From Lachnospiraceae bacterium C7 (GTDB lineage: Bacteria; Bacillota; Clostridia; Lachnospirales; Lachnospiraceae): 64,000 bases of DNA. The translations under genes were made by a program, and so were the position numbers. Positions within the stretch are counted from its first letter, which is position 1; every line of letters starts with the position of its first letter. The notes beneath the pieces were generated by a model. It did not search any database. It saw only the letters and a program-made list of their open reading frames with translations, and was not told where the DNA came from. Location: the NCBI GenBank assembly GCA_900113385.1, contig FOPE01000003.1:57997-121996 (forward strand), read 5' to 3'. Positions 43,790 through 51,462 of this stretch are shown here, piece after piece.

Positions 43790-44305
43790 GTGGGAGGAGA
43801 TGTACTTCTCTTCCCTACAATGAAATCATTAGATACTGATAAGACAGAATCTAACTCATCAGCATCAGCTTCAACAGCAAGTGCTAATGATAACAATGGA
43901 TTTTTTACTCCAAATAGTAAGATTGATTTCTCAAATGTTAAGGTTGAGCCATTATTTGAGGAAGCTGTAGACTTTGATACATTCTGTAAATCAGACTTTA
44001 GAGCTGTAAAGGTTAAAGCTTGTGAAGCAGTACCAAAATCAAAGAAACTTCTTCAGTTCACATTAGATGATGGAACAGGTACAGATAGAACAATTCTTTC
44101 AGGAATTCATGCATTCTATGAGCCAGAAGAATTAGTTGGTAAGACACTTATCGCTATTACAAACCTTCCACCACGTAAGATGATGGGTATTGAATCATGT
44201 GGTATGTTACTTTCAGCAGTAAACAACCTTAAAGATTCAGAAGATGAAGAACTTCACCTTCTTATGGTTGATAACCATATCCCAGCCGGTGCAAAACTTT
44301 GCTAA
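43790..44305 (+). CDS. tRNA-binding-domain protein, second copy beyond the integrase
   Basis: The C-terminal 120 residues are a tRNA-binding OB-fold, clearly homologous to the copy at 37868: both share FDTFCKSDFRAVKVK, KSKKLLQFTLDDGTG and ESCGMLLSA. Nucleotide identity is high in places but well short of identical. The N-terminal 50 residues are Ser/Ala/Asn-rich and unlike the other copy. The start is unclear: GTG 43790 has only a weak binding site, ATG 43820 has GGAGGAG about 21 bases away, and a stop lies just upstream. The 5' end may have been changed by ICE insertion. Confidence 0.75.
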   Translation: MGGDVLLFPTMKSLDTDKTESNSSASASTASANDNNGFFTPNSKIDFSNVKVEPLFEEAVDFDTFCKSDFRAVKVKACEAVPKSKKLLQFTLDDGTGTDRTILSGIHAFYEPEELVGKTLIAITNLPPRKMMGIESCGMLLSAVNNLKDSEDEELHLLMVDNHIPAGAKLC

Positions 44306-44348
44306 GAGCAAGTTAAGAAGTGGATAAAGCTAGCGAATATTTATAAAT

Positions 44349-44369
44349 AAAAAGACACTTTTTATAATT
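44349..44369 (+). repeat. Left half of a split terminator stem
   Basis: AAAAAGACACTTTTTATAATT at these positions (21 bases, one mismatch) is the reverse complement of 47127-47147, 2.75 kb away. The right half is followed by a T-run. Together they would form one intrinsic terminator for the tRNA-binding gene if the block between them were removed. Confidence 0.6.
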
Positions 44370-44409
44370 AGAGGTAGAATGAGATGACCCCAAAAAGTTA
44401 GACTTTTTA

Positions 44410-44442
44410 AGCGTAGCAGTTTTTGGCTGTTACGCTTTTTTT
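44410..44442 (+). terminator. Terminator contributed by the IS end
   Basis: AGCGTAGCAG (44410-44419) pairs with CTGTTACGCT (44427-44436) with one wobble, then six T. It now probably ends transcription of the tRNA-binding gene, whose own terminator was split. Confidence 0.65.
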
Positions 44443-44513
44443 ACGCAGCCAAGAGGCTGAGCCTGTATTGAACAGGACTCATCCATCCTAGTTTCTTTTT
44501 AATCCAGTCATAT
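44441..44513 (-). pseudogene. IS3-family transposase, last 23 codons
   Basis: The reverse strand encodes YDWIKKKLGWMSPVQYRLSL followed by LAA and a stop at 44441. This is the typical C-terminus of IS3/IS150-type transposase OrfB (usually EKLGWMSPVQYR). A stop codon lies just upstream in frame and the rest of the gene is missing, so it is a remnant. Confidence 0.75.
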
Positions 44514-44589
44514 TTTTACGAATACTCTTTTTGAAAACTCATAAGTACACAATATGACAAGCGAAGAGAAAAGTATTTTTTAAAAAATG

Positions 44590-44618
44590 TTGACATGCTT
44601 TAAATGTGTTGATACTCT
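44590..44618 (+). promoter_or_regulatory. Promoter of the ABC transporter operon
   Basis: TTGACA (44590-44595), a 17-bp spacer and TACTCT (44613-44618) precede the ATPase gene by 40 bp. Confidence 0.6.
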
Positions 44619-44658
44619 GTAATTACATTAAAGGAAAATATTAAATTCGAGGTGAAAT

Positions 44659-45381
44659 ATGGAAAAATCAATTTTGGAGATTAACAACTTATCGTATGCT
44701 TATGATAAGACAAAAGTATTAGATAATGTAGCATTCCAATGTAATAGAGGAGAAGTGTTAGTAATAGCGGGACCAAATGGAAGCGGAAAAACAACATTAA
44801 TAAAACTTTTATTTGGATTGTTGGATAATAAGAAAGGTTCAATTAAGATATTTGGAAGTGATAACACTGATATTTCACATAAGAAAAAGATGTATTATCT
44901 TTCCAGTGAAAACATTTTGCCTCAGTTTTTAACTGGAGACGAATATGTTAGAATGATGTGTAGATTATATGATATTAAAATTGATGAAGAAAAATATAAA
45001 AAACTAATTAGCTATTATGCAATGGAACATAGAATTAATCATCTTATAGAAAACTATTCTCATGGTATGGTAAAGAAAATTCAGCTTATTACAGCATTTA
45101 TTCTTCAATCAGAAATAACTGTAGTTGATGAAACATTGAACGGAATAGATATAGAAGCGAAGGAAGTGAGTAAGACTCTATTTAGAAAATTAGCAGAAAA
45201 AGATAAGTTAGTAATTATGTGTACACACGATTTGGATCTAGCTGAAAAGTTGGGAAATCGTGCAATACTCTTATATAAAGGAACTGTCAAAGACATTGTG
45301 AATTTAAAGGAAAAGGATTGTAATTTGACTGAAATTTTTAAGAACTTAGTAGGATTTAAGGAGTCAGATTATGAGATATAA
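44659..45381 (+). CDS. ABC transporter ATP-binding protein
   Basis: The 240-residue ATPase has Walker A GPNGSGKT (residues 38-45), the signature region YSHGMVKKIQL in place of the usual LSGGQ, Walker B ITVVDETLNGID and the switch histidine in THDLDLAEKLG. The SHGM signature is the kind seen in CcmA-type exporters of peptides or antibiotics. GAGGTG lies 6 bases before the ATG. It overlaps the permease gene by 11 bases, so the two form one transporter. Substrate is unknown; efflux or self-protection is likely. Confidence 0.88.
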   Translation: MEKSILEINNLSYAYDKTKVLDNVAFQCNRGEVLVIAGPNGSGKTTLIKLLFGLLDNKKGSIKIFGSDNTDISHKKKMYYLSSENILPQFLTGDEYVRMMCRLYDIKIDEEKYKKLISYYAMEHRINHLIENYSHGMVKKIQLITAFILQSEITVVDETLNGIDIEAKEVSKTLFRKLAEKDKLVIMCTHDLDLAEKLGNRAILLYKGTVKDIVNLKEKDCNLTEIFKNLVGFKESDYEI

Positions 45382-46795
45382 TAAAGTTTGTGAAATTACT
45401 AAAATCATGTTTGTTTTTTTTCAACGTAATGTCTTAAATGTGGGTCTGCTTAATAAAAAAATATTTAGATTGTTTATTATTGGAGTTGTGGTCTTATTAA
45501 CAGCCTTTTTATCATTTGAACTATATAATTTCTTCGAGAGCACAAATAGTTCTCAAAGACAAATAGATGTGATACTCGATTCTTATAGTTGTTCTGTATT
45601 TATATGGACTTTCGTTGCTTTTATTTTTGTAAAAATATTGTTCATGAAAAAGGGTTCGTTTCTAGAATTTACAGATCAAATGCCCGTGACTAAACAAGAA
45701 AAAAATATATCAATATTAATATTTGAAATATGTACTGCATTGTCAGTGGTTATTATCTTTTCATTGGCACTGATAATCACATTGATCATTCGTGATGGAT
45801 CAGCATTTATTACAAGAATAATATGCAATATTTTCTTTAATTGTGTAACAATATATTTTGTATTTGAATTATTATATAGTATATTTGGAATTTTTTGTAA
45901 TTATATGGGGCTTGAAAAAGTAAAAAACATTATTGTTATCTGTATACTTTCATTGCTTTTGGTTGGATTTTATTTGGTTATAATACCTGATGTCTTTTTG
46001 TCAATTTTGTATACATATAAAGACAATACAGGTACAGCTTCCATACTTTTTTACATGGTTGTTACTGAAAAATATGGTATATTGGCATCCACTGTACTTT
46101 TTGTATTGATTAATTCCATATTGGGGTTTTTAATAGTTCATATACCAAATAACGATGCTAACTGTACAAATAAATATGCTAGTACTTGTCGATTCATCAT
46201 GAAAAAATCTAGAATACTGAGTGCATATGTGGTAAGCTTTTTACGGAAGGTGGATACAATAAATTATTATTTTATTGCAGTATTCAGTTATGGGATAACA
46301 ATTGTAATGAAGATTGATAAGGGATATTACGTAATTCTAATTTTGTCATTAAACTCTCTATATGCATATGTAGAGACTGAATCATTAAGAAATATTATTA
46401 TTCAAAAGAAATATAGTGTTGTAAAAGATTATTGCAGAATAATAATGTCGCAGATAATATACATATCAGTATTGGCGATTCCAGTGTGCATAGTAGATAT
46501 ATTCTTAAATAAGGAAATTTTATTTATAGTAGATTTATTTGTTGCAATAATATTTTCAGTAGTATTTTTTACAATGGCAGGAATCTTGTTCCCAGCCAAA
46601 AATGAGAATCCATTCTCGGCAATGGTTGGAATAATGTTTATAATTATGATTGGATTAATTGCAGTTTCAGTTTGTTTTTTCTTAAAACTTAATGAAAAGA
46701 GCATAATAGTATTTATGGTTTTATTATCAGTTGCCAGTGTGAGTATCAGTATATTTGGAATGAATAAATTGTATGAGAAATTAATTCATTCATGA
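45371..46795 (+). CDS. ABC transporter permease (ABC-2-like)
   Basis: The 474-residue protein has about ten to twelve hydrophobic segments (for example LFIIGVVVLLTAFLSFELY and NIIVICILSLLLVGFYLVII) joined by short polar loops. No extracellular domain is evident. It follows the ATPase gene with an 11-base overlap and is its membrane partner. The gene is very AT-rich, more so than the BREX core genes. No close family signature is recognised, so the exported substrate cannot be stated. Confidence 0.75.
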   Translation: MRYNKVCEITKIMFVFFQRNVLNVGLLNKKIFRLFIIGVVVLLTAFLSFELYNFFESTNSSQRQIDVILDSYSCSVFIWTFVAFIFVKILFMKKGSFLEFTDQMPVTKQEKNISILIFEICTALSVVIIFSLALIITLIIRDGSAFITRIICNIFFNCVTIYFVFELLYSIFGIFCNYMGLEKVKNIIVICILSLLLVGFYLVIIPDVFLSILYTYKDNTGTASILFYMVVTEKYGILASTVLFVLINSILGFLIVHIPNNDANCTNKYASTCRFIMKKSRILSAYVVSFLRKVDTINYYFIAVFSYGITIVMKIDKGYYVILILSLNSLYAYVETESLRNIIIQKKYSVVKDYCRIIMSQIIYISVLAIPVCIVDIFLNKEILFIVDLFVAIIFSVVFFTMAGILFPAKNENPFSAMVGIMFIIMIGLIAVSVCFFLKLNEKSIIVFMVLLSVASVSISIFGMNKLYEKLIHS

Positions 46796-46858
46796 TTTAA
46801 AGGTAATGGATTGAGAACTAAAAATCGAATTGTAATTATATCCTCAAACTATCCTTTA

Positions 46859-47035
46859 GAACGTCACAGTCATGTGGCACATCTTATCGAGCTTAGTTTT
46901 TCTCCTGTGGAGATAGCTGATAGATTAGGCCATGAGAGCATGTCGGTTACGATGACATATTCTCATTTGTAGCCATCGAAACAGCGTAAGATGGCAGATA
47001 AGCTCAATCAGGATCATGAGCGGATGGAGGATTAG
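46859..47035 (+). pseudogene. Tyrosine recombinase remnant (C-terminal piece with internal stop)
   Basis: In frame from 46859 the sequence encodes RHSHVAHLIELSFSPVEIAD then RLGHESMSVTMTYSHL, a TAG at 46970-46972, and then PSKQRKMADKLNQDHERMED and a stop. This is the catalytic C-terminus of a tyrosine integrase (H-x-x-R-like box, GH box and the Tyr of MTYSHL). The usual Tyr codon after HL is changed to TAG, and the N-terminal two thirds are absent. It lies inside the IS-bounded block. Confidence 0.75.
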
Positions 47036-47126
47036 CTGATGAGTGATAATAAAGAACAGGGGGAAATGTACCGACCTCCAATCGTTAGATTTTAGTCTAA
47101 CTTTTTTGGGGCGGTACAGAACTCAA

Positions 47127-47147
47127 AATTCTAAAAAGTGTCTTTTT
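47127..47147 (+). repeat. Right half of a split terminator stem
   Basis: AATTCTAAAAAGTGTCTTTTT is complementary to 44349-44369 (20 of 21 bases) and is followed by more T. See the left half for the interpretation as one terminator interrupted by the 2.7-kb block. Confidence 0.6.
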
Positions 47148-47167
47148 TTTAGATTAAATTATATCTC

Positions 47168-47191
47168 AAACGAAGTTCAAGCTTCGTTTAA
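47168..47191. terminator. Hairpin after the GNAT gene
   Basis: AAACGAAG (about 47168-47175) pairs with CTTCGTTT (about 47182-47189), with an outer TCTCAAA/TTTGTGAGA pairing on either side. It lies downstream of the reverse-strand GNAT gene. The T-run is poor, so terminator function is only possible. Confidence 0.35.
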
Positions 47192-47209
47192 AGCATACGG
47201 TTTGTGAGA

Positions 47210-47689
47210 CTAGAGTCTTTCGTAAGCAATACGTGGAGAACCGTCTCTAACATAAATAATTCCACAACGGACAAAATTATTTTTTGAAATAATGTGTTGC
47301 ATAATTTTATTATTGCTGTGAGTATCAACTCTTAAATGTGAAATTTTAGAATTACAGAAATCAATAATTTTAGTGAATACACCTTTAGTTTGTCCGTCAC
47401 TAGCAACTCTATGAATAGTACCGTACTTTGTATCAGATAGCCAGGCGCCATTATCTATAGTTGCATATGTAGGATCTTCACCGATAATTAAGGCAAAAAC
47501 ACCATGAATTCTATTATTTTCTTCATAAACGTATAGTTGTTGAGAATCTATATCATTAATAAGCAATTCCTCTGGTGGAAAATTATCATTCCATTGAGTT
47601 GGATTACCAGATTCCTTCATAAAATTTCTAGCGTATGCATAAATTTTTAAAATCGAATCTAAATCATTAAGATTAGCAAGTCGTATCAT
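47210..47689 (-). CDS. GNAT-family acetyltransferase
   Basis: The 159-residue protein has the GNAT fold: MIRLANLNDLDSILKIYAYA at the start, a central YVYEENNRIHGVFALIIG strand pair, then the acetyl-CoA region (HRVASDGQTKGVFTKIIDFC) and a C-terminal NNFVRCGIIYVRDGSPRIAY. It transfers an acetyl group from acetyl-CoA to an amine of unknown type. The start is ATG at 47689 on the reverse strand behind AAAGGA; a TTG six codons earlier is less likely. It diverges from the gene at 47822. Confidence 0.85.
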   Translation of the reverse strand: MIRLANLNDLDSILKIYAYARNFMKESGNPTQWNDNFPPEELLINDIDSQQLYVYEENNRIHGVFALIIGEDPTYATIDNGAWLSDTKYGTIHRVASDGQTKGVFTKIIDFCNSKISHLRVDTHSNNKIMQHIISKNNFVRCGIIYVRDGSPRIAYERL

Positions 47690-47762
47690 ATTAATAATCC
47701 TTTCCAAAAATATTTAATATATTGTCAGTTTATCATATCATATAATAATAAAATCGTAAATT

Positions 47763-47790
47763 TTGACATATCAAAAAATTTAGATATAAT
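47763..47790 (+). promoter_or_regulatory. Promoter of the small membrane-protein gene
   Basis: TTGACA (47763-47768), a 16-bp spacer and TATAAT (47785-47790), about 32 bp upstream of GTG 47822. Confidence 0.7.
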
Positions 47791-47821
47791 AGTAGTAATA
47801 AAAATACAAAGGAGAGATTTA

Positions 47822-48127
47822 GTGATAATTTTTAAACTAATCAAATTGATTTTAATGCCAATAGTGTTGGTTGTTCAATTAGCATTGTCTTTATTAGCAT
47901 TTTTGCTTGACTTAGTAGGTGTAATGCTAGAATTAGTATTTGCTATAGCCGGCTCATTAGGAGTGGCAGCCGTAATTTTTGGCGTGGTAACAGGAAAATT
48001 AGAAGGTGCAAGTATGGTTATTTTATTAGTTGCATCGTTATTCCTTGCTTCAATTACTATTTGTATACACAGATGGGGAGTTTCAGGAATTCATACAGTA
48101 AAAAGAGCTATTTCGAGAATATTTTAA
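47822..48127 (+). CDS. Small membrane protein, hypothetical
   Basis: The 101-residue protein is largely hydrophobic with about three membrane segments (LIKLILMPIVLVVQLALSLL, then AFLLDLVGVMLELVFAIAGS, then MVILLVASLFLASITIC) and a basic C-terminus. The start is GTG 47822 behind AAAGGAGAG and a consensus promoter. Small proteins of this type are common in Clostridia; I do not recognise a function. Confidence 0.65.
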   Translation: MIIFKLIKLILMPIVLVVQLALSLLAFLLDLVGVMLELVFAIAGSLGVAAVIFGVVTGKLEGASMVILLVASLFLASITICIHRWGVSGIHTVKRAISRIF

Positions 48128-48184
48128 TATATAGAAAGCAAAATTCTAATATTATAGAAAAGTAAAATTATAATATATCTCAGA

Positions 48185-48321
48185 AGAGATGTTCCTATCT
48201 CTAAGCGAATCGTAGATGGAGGAAGAGACTAAATTATTGCCCTCTTAAAAAGTTAGGTATATAATAACAGAGAAAAGTTAGAATAAACTAACACAATATT
48301 TTATAAAATCAAGGGGGCAAT
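48185..48321 (+). promoter_or_regulatory. Structured 5' leader that can hide the esterase ribosome binding site
   Basis: AGAGAT/ATCTCT (48185-48202) forms a first hairpin. ATTGCCCTCT (48236-48245) can pair with AGGGGGCAAT (48312-48321), which contains the Shine-Dalgarno sequence of the gene at 48326. Between these arms, GTTAG/CTAAC (48277-48292) forms an inner hairpin. The layout resembles a translational riboswitch or thermosensor. No known riboswitch class was recognised. Confidence 0.5.
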
Positions 48322-48325
48322 AGTT

Positions 48326-49231
48326 ATGAGTTTTTTAGCAAGTTTAATTAATGCTGGAATGAAAATATCTGGAATTAAGAAGAAATATTCGTTACCAGAA
48401 AATGAATTTGTACAAGAAATAAAAAAAATGAATCAAAATAGAGGATTTTACTTACCAAACAATAAAAAAGCAATTTATAAAGAGCACATGGTTAAAGGCA
48501 ATAAATGTTTGATAGTCCAAAAAAAAACGGGAAGAGCAAAAAGAGCTATTTTGTACTTCTTTGGTGGTGGAATGTTAATCGGGCCTGATAAGGGAGATAT
48601 AGATGTTATAGTAAAATTAGTTAATAAAACAGACTGTGATGTTTGGTTTCCAATGTATCCACTATGTTTAGAGCATTCTATAGTAGAAACTTATGAGATG
48701 GTTTATGAATGCTATAAACAAATGATAGGACTATATGGAGGAGGAAATGTAAGCACTTGTGGTTTTTCCTCAGGAGGAGCGTTAGCTATTGGAATAGCAT
48801 CTTATAATAATACTAAAAAAGAAAAACTTCCTATGCCAAGACATATTGTTGCTGTATCCCCAGGTGAAGTCCCATGGAATGATAACGAACGTAAAGCCAT
48901 GAAACAGCATAATAAAACAGACATGATGGTAGATTATGCTTTTATGGAAAAAGTAGATAAATTCATGAGGCATGGAAGGAAAGATGTTCCAGATTTTATG
49001 ATTTATACTTCAAAAGGAAATTTAACGGGCGTTGATAATATTCATTTTGTTTATAGTAAAGATGAAGTCTTGTACGGTGCAAAGCAAAACTTTATAGATG
49101 CATGCTTGAAATATAATGTTAAATATACAATAAGAGAAAGGCCTAAAATGATACATTGTTATGCGATGTTGCCATATTTTAGGGAGGCAAAAGAGGATTT
49201 TGATGAAATAGCTCAAATCTTAGCGGTATAA
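48326..49231 (+). CDS. Alpha/beta-hydrolase fold esterase
   Basis: The 301-residue protein resembles acetyl-esterase/HSL-type hydrolases. The oxyanion strand AILYFFGGGMLIGPDKGD replaces the usual HGGG. The nucleophile elbow is GFSSG, with probable nucleophile Ser148. A late MIHCYAMLPYF supplies the likely catalytic His. No signal peptide is seen, so it is cytoplasmic. Its start ATG 48326 follows AGGGGGC, which is part of a potential leader stem. The natural ester substrate is unknown. Confidence 0.8.
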   Translation: MSFLASLINAGMKISGIKKKYSLPENEFVQEIKKMNQNRGFYLPNNKKAIYKEHMVKGNKCLIVQKKTGRAKRAILYFFGGGMLIGPDKGDIDVIVKLVNKTDCDVWFPMYPLCLEHSIVETYEMVYECYKQMIGLYGGGNVSTCGFSSGGALAIGIASYNNTKKEKLPMPRHIVAVSPGEVPWNDNERKAMKQHNKTDMMVDYAFMEKVDKFMRHGRKDVPDFMIYTSKGNLTGVDNIHFVYSKDEVLYGAKQNFIDACLKYNVKYTIRERPKMIHCYAMLPYFREAKEDFDEIAQILAV

Positions 49232-49306
49232 TAGTAAATGTATGTTATATAAATTACAAAGTATGCCGACTATAAAATAAGGGAATTAGGAGGTATACCA
49301 TATTAA

Positions 49307-49696
49307 ATGGAAGTTAAAAAAGAAAAAGAAATCATATTAAGACCTCATCATGGTATGTGTTTTAATTTTTATGTAGGTAAAGGCTACAGCAAAGATTTTA
49401 CAGATCATATGGGTAAGGTTATTAAATTTTTATATGATAATCCAGACCAACTTATATGCGTAAAGTCTGATACAGATGTGGTATGCAAGAATTGCCCAAA
49501 TAATGAAGCTGGACAATGTAAAGGTCAAAGAAAAGTAATAAAGTATGATAACAGAGTTTTAAAAACTTGTAAAATATCTAATGGTTCCAAAATGACATAT
49601 CAAGAGTTTCGAAAAATAGTAAAAAAAGAAATTTTAGATAAAGGTTTAAGATCTAAAATTTGTGGAGATTGTCAGTGGAATTATTTATGTAACTAA
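49307..49696 (+). CDS. DUF1284 family cysteine-rich (probable iron-sulfur) protein
   Basis: The 129-residue protein matches DUF1284: the N-terminal ILRPHHGMCFNFYVGKGYS, then VVCKNCPNNEAGQC and a C-terminal CGDCQWNYLC. Several paired cysteines suggest an iron-sulfur cluster. The function of the family is not established. The ATG at 49307 is preceded by TAGGAGG at a longer than usual distance. Confidence 0.8.
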   Translation: MEVKKEKEIILRPHHGMCFNFYVGKGYSKDFTDHMGKVIKFLYDNPDQLICVKSDTDVVCKNCPNNEAGQCKGQRKVIKYDNRVLKTCKISNGSKMTYQEFRKIVKKEILDKGLRSKICGDCQWNYLCN

Positions 49697-49721
49697 ATAT
49701 GATAAAAAGAGAGAAAATATT

Positions 49722-50195
49722 ATGAATATAGAGAAAATTTTTTTAAACATGATACCGATAATACTTGGATTTATGACAGTATTATTTTTTACAATATCTT
49801 ATTTTGGATTAAAGAAAAGTAAGGAAAAAGTAGAAAGATGTAATATGACAACACAAGGATACATAATAAATTGGTTGTATGAAGAAAAAGATTACTACAG
49901 TGAAGAAGAGTATTTTCAAAATAGAGATGAATGGTATCCTGTAATAGAATACTGTGCAAATGGTCAAACATATAGAAATAAAGAAAATATATCTTTTAGA
50001 TATAAGGGAGACATTAATGTCCCAGTTAAAGTGTTTTATAATCCATATGATCCAATGGATTTTTATGTACACATGGAAGAAACAAAATACACATATAAAA
50101 TTTTAAGGATGGTAAGCCTAATACTTGCATTTGCAACAGGAGTTTCAATTTTTTTAATACCTTATATCTCAGAAAATATGACTCCTTCCGTCTAA
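49722..50195 (+). CDS. DUF3592-like membrane protein
   Basis: This 157-residue protein has one N-terminal membrane segment (about residues 8-28), an extracytoplasmic-type strand domain with TTQGYIINWLYEEK, WYPVIEYCANGQTY and VKVFYNPYDPMDFYV, and a C-terminal membrane segment. The V-x-Y-NP-x-DP pattern is typical of DUF3592. ATG 49722 is preferred, behind AGAGAG; a longer frame overlaps the DUF1284 gene. Function unknown. Confidence 0.7.
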   Translation: MNIEKIFLNMIPIILGFMTVLFFTISYFGLKKSKEKVERCNMTTQGYIINWLYEEKDYYSEEEYFQNRDEWYPVIEYCANGQTYRNKENISFRYKGDINVPVKVFYNPYDPMDFYVHMEETKYTYKILRMVSLILAFATGVSIFLIPYISENMTPSV

Positions 50196-50300
50196 ATAAA
50201 ACTTTGGTGTGCAAGAAACTTGTCTTAAGAAAGCGTTAATCTCAGTTGTACTTATATGCTTTGATAAATCTGAGAAAATAATAGAAAAAATCACAATAAG

Positions 50301-50352
50301 AACCAGTCTTTTTATACAAAACAAAATGGTGTAAGGGGGCTGGTTATTTTTG
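50301..50352 (+). terminator. Probable terminator before the TAXI gene
   Basis: AACCAG (50301-50306) pairs with CTGGTT (50340-50345) across a long loop, followed by ATTTTTG. Moderate strength. Confidence 0.45.
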
Positions 50353-50464
50353 AAATTAAAACAGTAAGAAAAAGTAAAGAATGCTTTATTTAATTGAAAT
50401 TTTATGATATAAATATATTGGATACACGTATAACAGTATGTAGATTATAGAAATGGAGAAAGAT

Positions 50465-51445
50465 ATGAAAAGTATTAGAAAGTTATGTGCTAGCCTTGTT
50501 TGCATGTGCTTATGTGTAAGTATGCTAACAGGATGCTCGCAGTCATCATCTCGTATGATGTTTGGAACAGGAGGAACAGCTGGAACATATTATTCTTATG
50601 GTGGAGTAATTGCGCAGTACATGAAGACTTACGCAGATGTAAAAGCGGTAGCAGTTTCAACAGGAGGTTCAAAAGTTAATATCCAAAGTATTCAAGATGG
50701 AGATTTTCAACTTGGCTTTACACAATCAGATGTAATGACTTATGGATGGGAAGGGACAAGAGCTTTTGAGAAAGATGGAGGAACGCATGATTTTAGAGTT
50801 TTAGGTTCACTTTATGCAGAAACAGTGCAGATTATTACAATGGATAAATCTATTAAAACTGTAGCTGATTTAAAAGGGAAGAGAATATCAATAGGTCAAG
50901 CCGGTTCAGGTGTATATTTTAATGCTCTTGATGTTTTAGGAGCAGCAGATATTAGTATTAAGGATATTAAACCACAATATCAGTCATTCGAGGATTCCAA
51001 GGAAGCTTTAAAAGATGGTAGAATTGATGCAGCATTTATTGTAGCAGGACCACCTACAACAGCGATTACAGAACTTGCAACTACAAATGGTGTTAAATTA
51101 ATTTCAATAGATAAAGCATTGCAGAAAAAAATTATAAAAAAATGTCCATACTACAAGTCTTATAAAATACCTGCAAAAACATACCCAGGACAAAATAGTG
51201 ATATTGAGACGGTAACAGTAGAGGCAACTTTAATAGTATCTGCGAAGGCTGATGATGAAACAGTTTATGAATTAACAAAGGCCATTTTTGATCACACAAA
51301 AGATATAACAAAAGAAAATGCAAAAGGTAAAGAGTTATCCCTTGAGACAGCCACTGATATTACAACAGTTCCTTATCATAAGGGAGCAGCAAAATATTAC
51401 GCAGAAAAAGGTTACAAGGTAAATACAAAAATCAGTAATAAATAA
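50465..51445 (+). CDS. TAXI-family TRAP transporter solute-binding lipoprotein
   Basis: The 326-residue protein is exported and lipid-anchored: the signal LCASLVCMCLCVSMLTGCSQ has a lipobox ending at Cys. The mature part begins with FGTGGTAGTYYSYGGVIAQY, the hallmark of TAXI receptors, and includes FQLGFTQSDVMTYGW and SIGQAGSGVYFNALDVLG. It binds a substrate (glutamate-like or organic acid in some relatives) and passes it to the TRAP permease encoded 17 bp downstream. ATG 50465 follows GGAGAA; ATG 50453 is possible. Confidence 0.9.
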   Translation: MKSIRKLCASLVCMCLCVSMLTGCSQSSSRMMFGTGGTAGTYYSYGGVIAQYMKTYADVKAVAVSTGGSKVNIQSIQDGDFQLGFTQSDVMTYGWEGTRAFEKDGGTHDFRVLGSLYAETVQIITMDKSIKTVADLKGKRISIGQAGSGVYFNALDVLGAADISIKDIKPQYQSFEDSKEALKDGRIDAAFIVAGPPTTAITELATTNGVKLISIDKALQKKIIKKCPYYKSYKIPAKTYPGQNSDIETVTVEATLIVSAKADDETVYELTKAIFDHTKDITKENAKGKELSLETATDITTVPYHKGAAKYYAEKGYKVNTKISNK

Positions 51446-51462
51446 AGAGGGAGGACAGTAGA

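Larger units (their letters stand above)
44385..47118. mobile_element. Block bounded by IS3-type ends and carrying an ABC transporter operon
   Basis: The left end reads TGACCCCAAAAAGTTAGACT and the right end, reversed, reads TGTACCGCCCCAAAAAAGTT followed by AGACT. The two ends are inverted and share CCCCAAAAA-GTTAGACT. Inside the left end is the reverse-strand tail of an IS3-family transposase. Instead of the rest of a transposase the block holds an ABC ATPase gene, a permease gene and a recombinase remnant. No clean target duplication is seen (GAGA against GAAC). It is therefore a decayed or rearranged element, not an intact IS. Confidence 0.55.

Noticed and set aside
37868..44305. Direct repeat of the tRNA-binding gene as a simple insertion duplication
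   Set aside because: The two copies differ at many silent and coding positions and in both termini, so they are paralogues and not a recent target-site duplication.
44349..44369. Simple self-contained terminator AAAAAG-acac-CTTTTT
   Set aside because: The local stem is short and A/T-only; the match to 47127-47147 over 20 of 21 bases explains the sequence better.
44385..47118. Intact IS3-family element
   Set aside because: Only the last 23 codons of a transposase remain and no target duplication is visible, so the block is called a decayed or rearranged element.
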